Source: Scytalidium lignicola
Lineage: Eukaryota > Ascomycota > Leotiomycetes
DNA length: 64,000 nucleotides
Assembly (NCBI GenBank): GCA_002812745.2
Contig: NCSJ02000007.1
Span: 1 to 64,000 of the forward strand
Direction: 5' to 3'
Numbering within the stretch: the stretch's first letter is position 1; the number at the start of each line of letters is the position of its first letter. Position numbers and translations under genes: made by a program. The notes under the pieces are model-generated. The model was given only the letters and a program-made list of their open reading frames with translations, was not told the DNA's origin and made no database searches. Of the stretch, positions 1 to 10,009 are shown piece after piece.

Positions 1-618
1 TTCGGATTCGTCGACTTCGGCTTGGAGTGGTGAGCGTTGTGGTTGGGATGGCTTTGTCGGGGGATGGGGAGAGGCGGTGGGCGTGGGCTTGAGGGGTGTT
101 GCAGGTCGGGAAGGGATGGTTGTTTCTTTGCCTAGACGCGCGGGGCCTGAGTCTTTCCGGCGTTGGTCTTGGTCTCTTCCTTCTTCTGCTTCTGTTTCTT
201 CTGCTGATTGTTGTGGTTGTTGTTGCTCTTCATCTTCCTGGCTAGGTTCTACAGTATCATCGAAAAATCCCTCTGGGAGGAAGCTTGCGAGTCCAAGTCC
301 TGCAGGTTTCGTCCTCTTCCTGTCATTACCATCACTACCGAGGCCTTCACTCCCGGCTTTCCTCTTCTTTTTGTTTACTCCGCTGCCGGAACCGTTGGAT
401 TCTGAGTCTATAGCCGGTGCTACCCCGGCATCCTTCATCTTCTGTAACTTCATTGCGTGTTGCGTGCTTCGTAGGTGCGTGTCCCAGAGTGATTCGCTCT
501 TCAGCTGGGAGTTGCATACCCGGCATATCAGTGTGCCCGTGGTGGAATATGTTGCGTAAGGATGTTGAATCCGGCGAGCTACTCGCTCGGAGCGAAGGAG
601 AGAACGGACGTCTGCCAT
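1..618 (-). CDS. ZNF830/CCDC16-like C2H2 zinc-finger protein, 5' part (runs off the window)
   Basis: The minus strand opens with an ATG at 618 and stays open for 206 codons to the window edge, so only the N-terminal part is present. Residues about 31-55 hold a single C2H2 finger of the U1/matrin type (LICRVCNSQL, then H at the end of LWDTHLRSTQH). A basic stretch (KKKRK, DRKRTKP), a GLGLASFLPEGFFDD segment and an acidic/Gln-rich linker follow. A single N-terminal finger followed by a PEGFFDD motif is typical of the ZNF830 (CCDC16) family, nuclear proteins tied to pre-mRNA splicing and genome stability; this family call is from memory of the architecture. It diverges from the BYE1-like gene across a shared upstream region. 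The C-terminal coiled-coil part lies outside the window. Confidence 0.8.
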   Translation of the reverse strand, partial: MADVRSLLRSERVARRIQHPYATYSTTGTLICRVCNSQLKSESLWDTHLRSTQHAMKLQKMKDAGVAPAIDSESNGSGSGVNKKKRKAGSEGLGSDGNDRKRTKPAGLGLASFLPEGFFDDTVEPSQEDEEQQQPQQSAEETEAEEGRDQDQRRKDSGPARLGKETTIPSRPATPLKPTPTASPHPPTKPSQPQRSPLQAEVDESE

Positions 619-1350
619 TGTGTGTGGTTCAAGTTATATTCTGTGGCTTGAGAATTGAGTAGATAATGTAGAGAGAGGGAGAGAGGGTCGTTCCCAAGAA
701 TGAGGCTGCAAGGCTTACAATAATTTCAACTGTCGTGAAGGAAAGTGGCCCAAGCTTCTCCAAGTCACGTGCTGCCCCGCAAAATCGCCAAAGTGCCTCG
801 TTTGAATAATTAATAAAAAGAAATCCATCCATGACCACCGGCTTTCCATCGCCATCGCCACGCAACTACCAACATCGCGCGTCATCACCCTTGGAAATAA
901 ATCATCGCGACATACCTGTCACTGCTGCTCGCACGTTGGCCCCGTGGTGCTGCAGTAGGACCGTGTCAATTCGCTGTTGGCGATCTCTCGCATATTAAAT
1001 AACTACGCGATCGAAGGACTTCGCATCAAGAGGTTTATATATTTCCTTCCGCCCGTCAGTGTCGTCACAACCACCACCACAACCACAGCGAGACTCACAA
1101 ACGTTGGGAGGTTGAGGAACGGCGGGAAGAAGGATCTTGAATCGGCGATCTGGATAGTTCTCTGATACTTGCTTTTTTTTGTTCCCTTTCTTTCCATCAC
1201 ATAGTTCTCTTCTCTGTAGAATCACTGCTTTGGATCGCGTGAGGATTTCTCAACGCGTATTTTGATGATTCAAACCACCACTGCCCAACCTGTAGACCCA
1301 CAACAACATCTGTGAGGCCTCTGTACCTTTGATCCGTACGCTGCGAAACC
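619..1350. other. Divergent intergenic region, likely bidirectional promoter
   Basis: About 730 bp separate the start codons of the ZNF830-like gene (minus) and the BYE1-like gene (plus). Short ORFs are present but none has recognisable content. The stretch holds several pyrimidine-rich tracts and CACGTG-like words near 766. It most likely contains both promoters and both 5' untranslated regions. Confidence 0.5.
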
Positions 1351-4034
1351 ATGGCCGGTAAGCAATAACTTCGTCTCCTGAGCCGCCGTGCGGGCTGCGC
1401 TGCTCCGTATGGCGGAGGTTGGTCTGGGTTTGCCCTTGACGGCGACAGCAGCAACAACCACCTCAAACCACCACTTCACGTATCAGATAGCTGACTATTT
1501 CTTGCTCCAGATGAACCAAGACGCTCTGTCCGAGCGACTAAAGGACAACACACAAAGAGTCTAGATGTCCTCGACCAGCCTATCGAAGCACCGAAAAAAC
1601 GCGGTAAGAAGGCTTCCAAGAAAGCCGCTGCTGAGGAGGCAGAAGTCGAAGTCATCCGTTGCGTCTGCGGTGCTACCGAAACTGGCGATGATGATGGCGA
1701 AGCGTGGATCGCATGCGACAACTGTGGAGTCTGGCAGCATAATATCTGCGTTGGAGTTAGCCCCTTTGAGGAAGATACCCCTGAACATTATCTGTGTGAG
1801 CAATGCGCACCAGAAGCCCATAAGGAATTGCTGAGCGCGACTGCTCGCGGCGAGAAGCTTTGGGAAGAGCGGCGCAAGACTTACGAGAGAGAACAGGCTG
1901 AGGAGAAAGCTTCCAAGAAAGGAGGCAAGAAGGGCAAGGCCAAGAGGACCAGTGATCCGAAATCAGACATTACTGCAACGAATGGCAAGACGGCTTCGCC
2001 TGCGCCATCAACTCCAGCGGATATCAGGAGGGAGAAGAAAGAGGCTGCTAGTCGAGCTGGTAGTGCAAAACGGAAATCTCGAGATGATGAATCTCACGAG
2101 AAGGAAACTCCGAAGGTGAGCATTTGACCCCTTTTAGTTAATATCTCCCGTGCAACTTGCTAACTAATACATGGAAATAGGCACCCCAGTCTAAGGTCCG
2201 TAAAGTCTCTGCTGCACATAGTGCTTCACAACAGCCATCTCCTCAAGATTTACCCTCAAAAATCCCGGACCTTGAGAAATCACGTCAAGGCCCAGCAACG
2301 CTGATTCAAAAAGCATTGCTTCATGCTATCCCGGTAGCTATCAAGGCCGGGGTTTATGCGTTGAGCGAAAACGAGACAGTCCAATCCACGGCGGAGCGAC
2401 TTTCCATTCAGATCGAAGATGCTGTATACAAAACTCATCCCGACAACCAAGCCTATGTCAAACAGGCCCGCTCCGTTGGCTTTAACTTAAAACAGAATCA
2501 AGAACTGTCAAACAGGATATTAATAAAGAGCCTTCGACCTGATGCTCTTGCAGTTATGACTACAGATGAGATGGCTACGAAGGAATTACAACGAGAGAAG
2601 GCTGAGATGCAAGCTCGCGTGGACAAGCAATCCATCCTGATCACTGATGATGCTCCTCGTGTCAGACGAACACATAAAGGAGAGGAACTGGTTGAGCCAG
2701 AAGTATACGAAGACCCCGCCGAATACAAAACACCCGCACCACGTCGCCGTAGCATTTTAGACCCCAATGCCGATATGGCTGGGCGATCAAGAGCAAATTC
2801 GCCGCTTGGTGGGGATGAGATCGAACTACCCGCAAATATTGAAGATTATAAGTCCAGCGACAATATCCGAGCGAATGCAACCCCTAAACCGCCTCTCAAC
2901 ATCGATACTAAGCCTGCTCCGCCTACAAGAAAGCCATCTACACCGCATGATTTCGATATCAATAAAATCTTATCTAGTGTGCAATCTCCGAGTGCGGGAC
3001 AACATCCTCGACGGCCTTCGACTAATGTTCCGCAGGCGGCGGGTCCTGGCGTTGATCCAGAAATAGATAAGATGCTTCAAGATGATAATGAATCTCCTCC
3101 CTACTCTCCTGCCGAATACAGCTCTGATCCGGACATTGTTTGGCAAGGAACTGTGACAATGGACTCCATTGCCAAATTCCCCGCTATTGCTAAACATATT
3201 GGTGGTGCTGATCTCAGTCGCAATGGCAATCCCCCAATCTCCTGGAACGACCTTCTGCAAAAGGACCTTAGAGTTGCTGGCCGGATCGACCAGGACAAGG
3301 CAAATGAGTACCTTTGCAGCCTTCGATATAGTCTACCCACCGATCTTGTCATTGTGGCTGTCACTCCGGTTGGTGAAGTAGCTACCCAAGGTTGGCAAGA
3401 TACAATCAACTATTTCCACAGTAAGCATCGCTATGGTGTATTTGCAAACAAAGGTTTTAGTAACATACGCGATACCTACCTTGTTCCTGTCCCCGCCAGT
3501 CCGGTCCCCCTTCCTGATTTCATCACCAATCTTGAAGGCCACAAGCTTCCTCAAGAAAGATCTGAACCAATGATGCTCTTCGCTCTCATTATCCGCAACG
3601 AGTATAATTCGGACGGAAACAAGACTGCTGACGGAACACCCACCATGGGCCATCCACAACGGCAAATGTCAATAAGCAATGCTGGTCCATATATGTCCCC
3701 CATCAACCAGCAAGGCGCATTCCAGCCCCCACCTCCAAATTCCCAACAACAGCAACCACTACCACCTCAAGGATACGGTAATGATGCTGCATTGCGTCGC
3801 TATCAACAAGAGGAGCAACGACGAGCTGAACAGAGAGAAGGAGAAGCCGTCGCAGCGAAAATCCTCGGTCCATTTATCAACTCCCCCACAGTTCACTTCC
3901 TTATGCCACAAGCTTATCAGATGAGGCCGCTTGAGTGGGAAGTAATAAGGGATATTCTTGAGAGGGAACCAAAGGCCCAGCAAGATCTGGCTTATTTGAG
4001 TCAGCTACTGGAGAGTAAGAAGCCCGGCGAATAA
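1351..4034 (+). CDS. BYE1-like transcription factor: PHD finger, TFIIS central domain, SPOC domain
   Basis: Three exons fit in frame: 1351-1357 (ATGGCCG), 1511-2115 and 2181-4034, giving 821 aa. The introns have GT-AG ends, and the second has a CTAAC branch site. The N-terminus MADEPRRSVRATKGQHTK matches the conserved start of this family. Residues about 53-101 form a PHD finger (CVCG, ACDNCGVWQHNICVG, CEQC). Residues about 236-345 resemble the TFIIS central domain that contacts RNA polymerase II. A SPOC-like domain starts near residue 520 (DIVWQGTVTM). A Pro/Gln-rich tail follows. Yeast Bye1 binds H3K4me3 through the PHD finger and RNA polymerase II through the TFIIS-like domain; the same nuclear role in elongation is inferred here. 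The gene looks intact. Confidence 0.92.
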
Positions 4035-4766
4035 AAGAGAATCCTCGTTTATCTACTTCCGGATTAACCTTAACTAAGGGTAGGAATTGTATTTTGGGGA
4101 GTTTTTGAAGTTTATTTTTTGTTGTAAATGTAATATGAGAGTGGTCCAATGGCCCTTTTATCTTGTGCTTGAGCTTGGGAAACTCTTTGTTAAGGTTTCG
4201 CGCGTGTTCATGAACGAGTTGCTTTTTACTGTGTTTTTATGATACCAATTATGAGATCTACGGGTCCCTTTTTTCAAACCACAAAAAGAATAGAACTTAC
4301 GAACAAAAAGGAAGCTGGGCTTGGGGGGAGGCTGGATGTCGTTTTCTCGTGGATTTTGATTTTCTGTTCTTTTTGCAATGTTCGGACCCTTGTTTTAATT
4401 TAAAATATCATTTCTAATACATTGCCCCTTGATGATATGGGCAATGGAGGGGAAAGGGTGGGATTATAAGGAAAAGGAGAAAATTCATGCTCAATTCAAA
4501 AGAAGCCATGTTCAATTTTATCTCTTGTGAGATTTCATGTGCCCCATGCCAACTACTGCTCGAGTCCGTGGACGAGCGAAAGAAGTATAACGTAGACAAA
4601 AAACGCCAATATGACAAAACTTAAAAACAAGACAGTGCTTGTGTAGCGCATTATGCAAAAGTACCGCACCAGGCTTTATAACCAGACCCAAATCCAACCA
4701 TATAAATGTTGCCTCCTATCCCCGTATTTGCCTTATCCAACCTCATCCATTGCTACTCCATACTAC
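4035..4766. other. Intergenic, no gene seen
   Basis: About 730 bp lie between the BYE1-like stop codon and the stop codon of the RGG fragment on the other strand, so this is a convergent 3'-3' interval. It holds T-rich and A-rich tracts that fit 3' untranslated regions. No coding potential was found. Confidence 0.5.
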
Positions 4767-5113
4767 TCATGCAAGCTGTTTATCCTCCACTGGAGTCGCC
4801 ATCTCTTCAGCCCAATCTCCAGCTGCAGCCACCAAGTCACCCCCGGGGCCTATCGTACGTACGGTCATGGGCTTCGACGGCGGCAGCGCTGGGAAGTCTT
4901 CCGTACTTTGAACCGCCGGTGGGTCTGCTTTGTTATTATTATAATTGCTGTTGATACCAGCCCCTCCCCTGCCACGTCCACGGCCACGACCACGACCACC
5001 ACGTCCTCCTCTCTGATAATCAGAACCTCGGCCATCCTGTAATGAAGCAGAATCACTACCAGCGCCATCATCTCCCCCAAATCTACTACTAGCCAAACCA
5101 CCACCACCACCAC
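4767..5113 (-). pseudogene. C-terminal fragment of an Arg/Gly-rich (RGG) protein
   Basis: On the minus strand an open frame runs to a stop at 4767. It encodes a poly-Gly stretch, an RGG/RGRGRG block, then NNNK, TEDFPALPPSKP and GDWAEEM near the end. RGG blocks with a DFPAL motif occur in RNA-binding and translation-associated fungal proteins, but I cannot name the family. The reading frame should continue to the right, yet at 5114 it meets an N inside a CCA-to-CTA trinucleotide run and then a transposase gene. Either a transposon truncated the gene or two contigs were joined at the microsatellite. No upstream exon or start codon is visible. Confidence 0.55.
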
Positions 5114-5136
5114 NACTACTACTACTACTACTACTC
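5098..5136. repeat. Trinucleotide microsatellite with an N (CCA to CTA run)
   Basis: A run of CCA units turns into a run of CTA units with a single N at 5114. It marks the exact boundary between the RGG fragment and the transposase. Such a site is a common place for a misjoin or a length error. Confidence 0.85.
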
Positions 5137-5138
5137 TT

Positions 5139-6204
5139 ATGGCTTGGGATACTCCTACACGTGTACGATATAAGACTAAAGTCCAAGATGGTTATTCTGG
5201 ACGTTGCGCATCTCAAAAATTAGGGGTTCCTGAATCAACAGCCAGAAGGTGGCTCCACAAGGACGATCGAGTACACAAATCCACTGGTAGACGACGCAAA
5301 ATCCCAGATGAGACAGTCAATAAAATAATTCAGTGGTTTACTGGATATTATGATCGGAGAACACTTCCCATATCAAAGATCAAAGAGCAATTCAATTTGA
5401 GCGTTTCTAACAATACCCTTCTTGCTGCACTTGTGCGTTTTGGCTATCATTATCACATACCTGATTGCAAACCATTCCTTTCAAAGGTTAATAAAGGCAA
5501 ACGGTTCATATATTGTATGAAGCATTGGGATCATAATGTCAATTATTGGAGGAAAGGAATATATTGTGATGAAACAATCACACGTTCAGATATGCTCAGA
5601 AGAGAACGCCTTTTGCGCAAGCGTGGAGAACGGAGGAGGCTTGATTGTATTCAATTCACATTCCATTCAGGCCATAAATCAATTATAGCATGGGCTTGGT
5701 TATAACTTCAAATCTAAGCTTTATTTCGTTTCATACGAAGGTGAAGGCAAAGGTTTCACACAACAGAAGTATGCTGAGCAAATCCTGAGAGGGCCACTGA
5801 AGGAGATATTCGAGGCAAAGGCACAACCAGTGAAGGAGATATTTGATATATCAGGAGACTTCTTTTGTGTAGATGATAACAGCCCTGTACATGGCAAAAA
5901 GAATACACCAAAGAATAAAGGATTCTGTAACGCTGTGCGATTGGAGTGCCATATCAATTCAATTGATTGGCCACCAGTCTCACCAGATTTGAATCCAATT
6001 GAGAACATATGGAGGATCCTTAAGCAATTGCTACGAAACAGGAAGCTACATGGAGGGTGGAATTTGGAGGATTTGAAGGAAGCTATGGTAGATATATGGG
6101 ATCATGAAATATCGATTGAGAACCATATAAACCACTTTATTGATACTATGCCTGAAAGGATTTGGAAGGTCATATGGAGAAAAGGAGGCCCTTCAGGCTG
6201 GTAA
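5139..6204 (+). mobile_element. Tc1/mariner-type transposase, broken by one frameshift
   Basis: The frame opens at ATG 5139 with a helix-turn-helix region (GRCASQKLGVPESTARRWLH) and runs to a stop at 5705. The protein then continues in another frame from about 5696 (GYNFKSKLYF) to the stop at 6204, so a single one-base frameshift separates the halves. Catalytic motifs are visible: CDET for the first Asp, VDDNSPVHG for the second, and SPDLNPIENIW carrying the last acidic residue, about 41 residues after the second Asp. This arrangement is that of the IS630/Tc1/mariner superfamily. Terminal inverted repeats could not be located; the left end lies directly on the microsatellite. The frameshift may be mutation or base-count error. 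The element is probably inactive in this copy. Confidence 0.85.
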
Positions 6205-6260
6205 TCAATTAATTAGTATAATAAAACAGCGTTGTGAAACTTCCTTATTTGGGTGGCAGA

Positions 6261-6290
6261 ATTGGTGGCAAAAACATTGGTGGCAAAAAC
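6261..6290. repeat. Two tandem 15-bp units downstream of the transposase
   Basis: The 15-bp unit ATTGGTGGCAAAAAC occurs twice in tandem, 57 bp after the transposase stop. It may be subterminal sequence of the element, where transposase binding repeats are often found. That role is a guess. Confidence 0.5.
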
Positions 6291-6324
6291 AAGGGTGGAC
6301 GATTCATTTCTCGTACCCCCTTCC

Positions 6325-6406
6325 GTACGTAACTACTACAACCACAATATATCAAGTTGAGCACCCCATATTACGTACATGCTTTGCACTGTGCCCTAAT
6401 TCAACA
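6325..6406 (+). mobile_element. Partial solo LTR, family B
   Basis: This stretch matches the 3' half of the family B LTR found at 6697-6874 and 27383-27549: a TACGTAACTACTACAACC segment, then CCCCATATTACGTAC, then CCTAATTCAACA. It lacks the LTR 5' half. Directly after it comes GGATATCACAACA, which is the reverse complement of the start of the same LTR. It therefore looks like a rearranged or truncated copy. Confidence 0.55.
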
Positions 6407-6460
6407 GGATATCACAACATAAATAAATAAAAAGTTAATAATTTGGAATATAATACTTAG

Positions 6461-6652
6461 TGTTGGTAGAATAGTAGTTACGTACACGTGATATTCACGT
6501 GCCCATGTAAGCTAGTCCCGATTAGGTAGTGGGAGCGAGCGAAGCTCCTACAGCTTCGCTCTCCCACCCCCTAATCGTACAACAACCATGATTTAGCACG
6601 AGTATATTACGTATTATTGCGTACCGTACTACGTGCTACAGGTGAACCGACA
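6461..6652 (+). mobile_element. Solo LTR, family A, 192 bp, with target duplication CTTAG
   Basis: The element starts TGTTGGT and ends ACCGACA, short inverted ends typical of LTRs. It is flanked by the 5-bp direct repeat CTTAG (6456-6460 and 6653-6657). Near-identical copies lie at 11183-11376 and 28932-29125. The 5-bp duplication and TG...CA ends support an LTR retrotransposon origin (Ty1/copia or Ty3 type) rather than a MITE. The centre holds a near-perfect hairpin around GGGAGCGAGCGAAGCTCC. Confidence 0.82.
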
Positions 6653-6696
6653 CTTAGAAATCAGGTTAAAACCCATATTTTTATAAGTAAAACTTC

Positions 6697-6874
6697 TGTT
6701 GTAATATCCTGTGTCTACCTCAGGCACCACTTCTTTTATTGCACGTGACTTCCACTTTAGGTAGTCCATTAGTTAGCTCTACTTTTACTGTGTACGTAGT
6801 TACTACAACACCTTTAATTCAATAGTTGAGCAACCCAATATTGCGTACCTTACTTTCGCTGTGTTCCTACAACA
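6697..6874 (+). mobile_element. Solo LTR, family B, 178 bp, with target duplication ACTTC
   Basis: The element starts TGTTGTAATATCC and ends CCTACAACA. It is flanked by the 5-bp direct repeat ACTTC (6692-6696 and 6875-6879). Related copies lie at 27383-27549 (reverse orientation) and 27567-27666 (truncated). It sits 40 bp from a family A LTR, so two different retroelement families hit the same short stretch. Confidence 0.8.
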
Positions 6875-6879
6875 ACTTC

Positions 6880-7404
6880 TCTTCCCAGTTAATTCTGGGC
6901 CATAGCGCTTCCGGTCTTAATTAGACACGTGCATCGATAATAAAAGACTCAGTACTATTCTATAGATTATTAGTTATCTTATCTTACTTATTGTAGTAAG
7001 ACCTCCCTGAATTTTCAACCTTATTTAAACAACAATTAGCTTATTTACTTCATTCTCTATTAAATACTGATGCAATCTCCTCACATCTCCCTGGGCATGC
7101 AGTATACAAGGACCATACATAACTATTTGAGCTCCTATTGATACTTGACTAACCTGTCATTCTCTTCTTAGATTATATACCTGATTATGAATCTGCACTG
7201 CGCAAGCTCAGCGGATTCGAGATATCAAATAGTATCTTCAAATTGGTTCCAAATCTAACATTTTACAGATGTACCATGTGTTTATTTCTATTCTAGTAGG
7301 GATCGACCAAGAGAAATATAACGTATCAAATTACTATCACAGTCAACAAGTACGTAACGTACATGTGCAGTCTAGTGGGACGGCTTAGCCATTATCACTC
7401 ATTC
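6880..7404. other. AT-rich region without a gene
   Basis: About 520 bp of AT-rich DNA follow the LTR cluster. I see no coding frame longer than a few dozen codons with plausible content and no further LTR end. Confidence 0.5.
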
Positions 7405-8357
7405 TTATGCAGTATCTACACTAATGTTATTAACACCAGCAATAACTCTGAGCGATACATTGTTACTAAACAAATGATCGAGCCGGTTAAACCTCTCAAG
7501 CTCTGGCTCCAAGTGTCGCTCGACTCGTTCTTCCGGGTAAGTAAAAGACAACGGGTCGTCCTTTATTCCAGCAGTCTGTGATAGCTGTGCAAAAGGAAGC
7601 CGGATTATTGCTTTAATCTTGGTCATAGAAATGAATTTACGCCCGGGAGTACAACAGACGATAGCACCGAGTGAAATCTCTGCCTTGGGAAGACCGTCTT
7701 TTTTGAGCTCGTTCTCTCGCAGGATCCAGCGCACCTTGCCTCCTGGGTCACCCTCCTTCATGCTCTGAATGCTAAAGTAGCGATCCTTGATGTAAGCGCC
7801 CGCGGTAGCCCCAGTGGCATGGACACCGGAGATGTTTGACGGATCCGAGACGTTTAGGTCAAGCTGAGCGGTCTTTTGGCCCACGAGCTGGGTGATTGGG
7901 CCTTGAAAATTCCGCGGCGCCCAGTGCAGTACTTCTGGCTGGTGAGTCCAGTCAAATGATGCGTCGTGAGGGTTAAGACCAACTGTTGCCGCATCTTGGA
8001 AGTCAAACGAGATCTCAGCTCTCTTGAATCTCACGTTGCTGGCGCTACGGCCACGAGGCGCGAAATAAAATCGAGCACTACTAGGGCCGCCGCGACATCT
8101 TCTCCTTCGTCGTTCTTGGCAATTCCATATAGAGGGCGGCGACAGCGGACGCCTACTACATACGAGGTAGACTTAAGTGATGTGACTTCTCTCCGAGGCT
8201 GTGACTCGTATGAGCCTGAGTTCTCGTAGACTTCGGAGCCAAGCAGGCCTTCGGCGTGCTCGTCGTCATCGAGACAGATCGAAAAGTGGACTTCCCCGTC
8301 ATTTAGAAACTCTTGCTCGTCCTTTAAGCTTGCCACTTCCAACAGCTGTTCTGCCAT
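7405..8357 (-). pseudogene. Unknown protein gene split by a frameshift
   Basis: On the minus strand a frame starts at ATG 8357 (MAEQLLEVASLKDEQEF) and runs to a stop at 8031. The same protein appears to continue in another frame from about 8080 (SSARFYFAPRGRSASN) down to the stop at 7405. A single base shift near 8080-8095 would join them into a protein of about 315 aa; no GT-AG intron fits there. The second part contains WTHQPEVLHWAPRN and GAIVCCTPGRKF, with no signal peptide or membrane segment. I do not recognise the family. The gene lies divergent to the one at 8816. It is either a decayed gene or an intact gene with one sequencing error. Confidence 0.5.
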
Positions 8358-8815
8358 ATGTATGGATAAGAATTTTCGACCGAGTCGCCAGTTTTCAAAC
8401 CAAAATATTCGCAATTAGGTTTAAGTGGGCTGGCAATGCCTCTTTATCTGAACGGACTGGTGTTAAGACAACTAGGCTTCTGTTGTTGAATCCGCAAAGT
8501 GACGCATACTTTTCTCAGATGATTATTTAAGGTAAGGTAGGGTAAGGAGCTGAGCTACTCCCTTGCGACTTGTCAGGATGTATCAAGGTTGGCTGCTTTG
8601 CAAAATTCTTTGATTTGAGGCTGAGCGGCTATCTCACGTGGTCAGATGGCTATCTGCAAAGATACACTTACACCAAAAATAGCTGAGAGGCCTATACGAC
8701 AAGGCTGAGATAATGGAATGGAGCACCCTCCCCCGCAGGACTGTGATTACATATACTTTGAAGTCTTCAAAGACTCATCCCTTCCTCCCTCACATTTTTC
8801 TATAGTGCCGCGACA
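8358..8815. other. Divergent intergenic region
   Basis: This 458-bp interval separates two genes of unknown function on opposite strands and probably holds both promoters. A short tandem GGTAAGGTAGGGTAAGG sits near 8530. No coding content was seen. Confidence 0.4.
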
Positions 8816-9655
8816 ATGAACGGATGGAAGACCCGCTGCTACAAGCTGCTCTTCAAGGCGCTCCTTGAGGTGATGTCGGGCGTGGAATATATCGACAGCC
8901 GCATTCGCATTATATTATCACGATTAACAGGTGGGCGGTATCGATATATCGTTGACCGAATGGGATACACGTGCTCTCTATATGGCACCCTTGGCTGGAG
9001 ACATTCTTTCTTCTCGGACCAGGCCGTTGCGAATGCTTTATTGGGACGCTTTGCAGTTTCAGAGAGTATATTTCATATTGTATTGCCACAGTCAAACGAT
9101 TTGCCGGCTATCGTCCTAGGAAAAGCAGATACGTACGAGATAGGCGGTAACTTTGTTGCCGCAGCTAACTATCTTGAAGGGTGCTTAACGTGCATCGATG
9201 AGAATGGAGTTAGGATTCCAGAAGCAACTTATCATCTGCTCCGAATACAGTTAGCACACTGCAAGCTTAAATCTTACGGCAACTTGAGACTTGCACTGGA
9301 AGAAGCTAGGATACTCCGTGCCTGGCTAATTGGTGTAGAGGTCGAAGACTACACAGATGTTATGGTGAGTGTGCTACTTCAGATCTAGCGACTGAGATCT
9401 CCATCTTACCATCTCCAGGTCCGATGTGTCTGGCAATACCACGCCATTATATTTTCCTCCCGGTTATATTCGAACTGGCTCGATGATGAGATAGACGGAG
9501 ACTTGCCCGCGACTCCAGAAAAAAGATCCGCTGCAAGTATGACATTGTTGAGGAGATCACTCCAAAGCCAGGACAGGCTCCAGGATTGCGCGCGGATAGT
9601 CAAGGGCGAGAGCCTATTATATGAAGGAGAGATGACCCTAATGCCATACGAATAG
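8816..9655 (+). CDS. Hypothetical protein, two exons
   Basis: Exon 1 runs from ATG 8816 to 9364. A clean intron (GTGAGT to CCAG, 9365-9418) leads to exon 2, 9419-9655, giving about 261 aa. The middle holds YLEGCLTCIDENG and LAHCKLKSYGNLRLALEEAR, which resemble tetratricopeptide-like helices, but I cannot assign a family. No signal peptide is clear. An alternative frame is open across 8931-9119, so an undetected intron or a frameshift in the first third cannot be excluded. The gene borders the AT-rich island and may be lineage-specific. Confidence 0.45.
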
Positions 9656-10009
9656 AGTGCGGAATGGGGCCCATGGGTGGGTTTCCTATTTAGGAAAAAC
9701 CCCATAGGTAGAGGTGGATACCCAGTAGGCACCCATTAAACCCAGTCACGTAGAGTATAATGTACAAAATGCATAACATATGTATAAATCCTATCACGTG
9801 GTATATGATAATCTTAAATGATTTGAGATCGTAAGTATTATTATAAAAATTACTATAATTACAATAATAGTCTGTTAGTTCCATTATAGTCAAGATTATT
9901 ATAGTTTTAATTCAATGTCAATTTTGTTAATGACTAGAATGCTTGCTAACTATCCTTGGACTTCCAAATAGCTCCTAAACCTTCTATTAATTATTACTGA
10001 AGTAATAAT
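9656..10009. other. AT-rich spacer
   Basis: Strongly AT-rich spacer between the hypothetical gene and the histone-like relic. Its first 100 bp hold GGGTGGGTTT and ACCCATTAAACCC, a loose inverted pair that may be a transposon footprint. Nothing else is supported. Confidence 0.4.

Noticed and set aside
77..559. Open frame of 160 codons on the plus strand
   Set aside because: It is the antisense shadow of the ZNF830-like gene, whose minus-strand frame has a clear zinc finger.
6461..6652. Reading the family A repeat as a MITE
   Set aside because: Ends TG...CA with 5-bp duplications in two of three copies fit a solo LTR better than a TA- or 8-bp-duplicating MITE.
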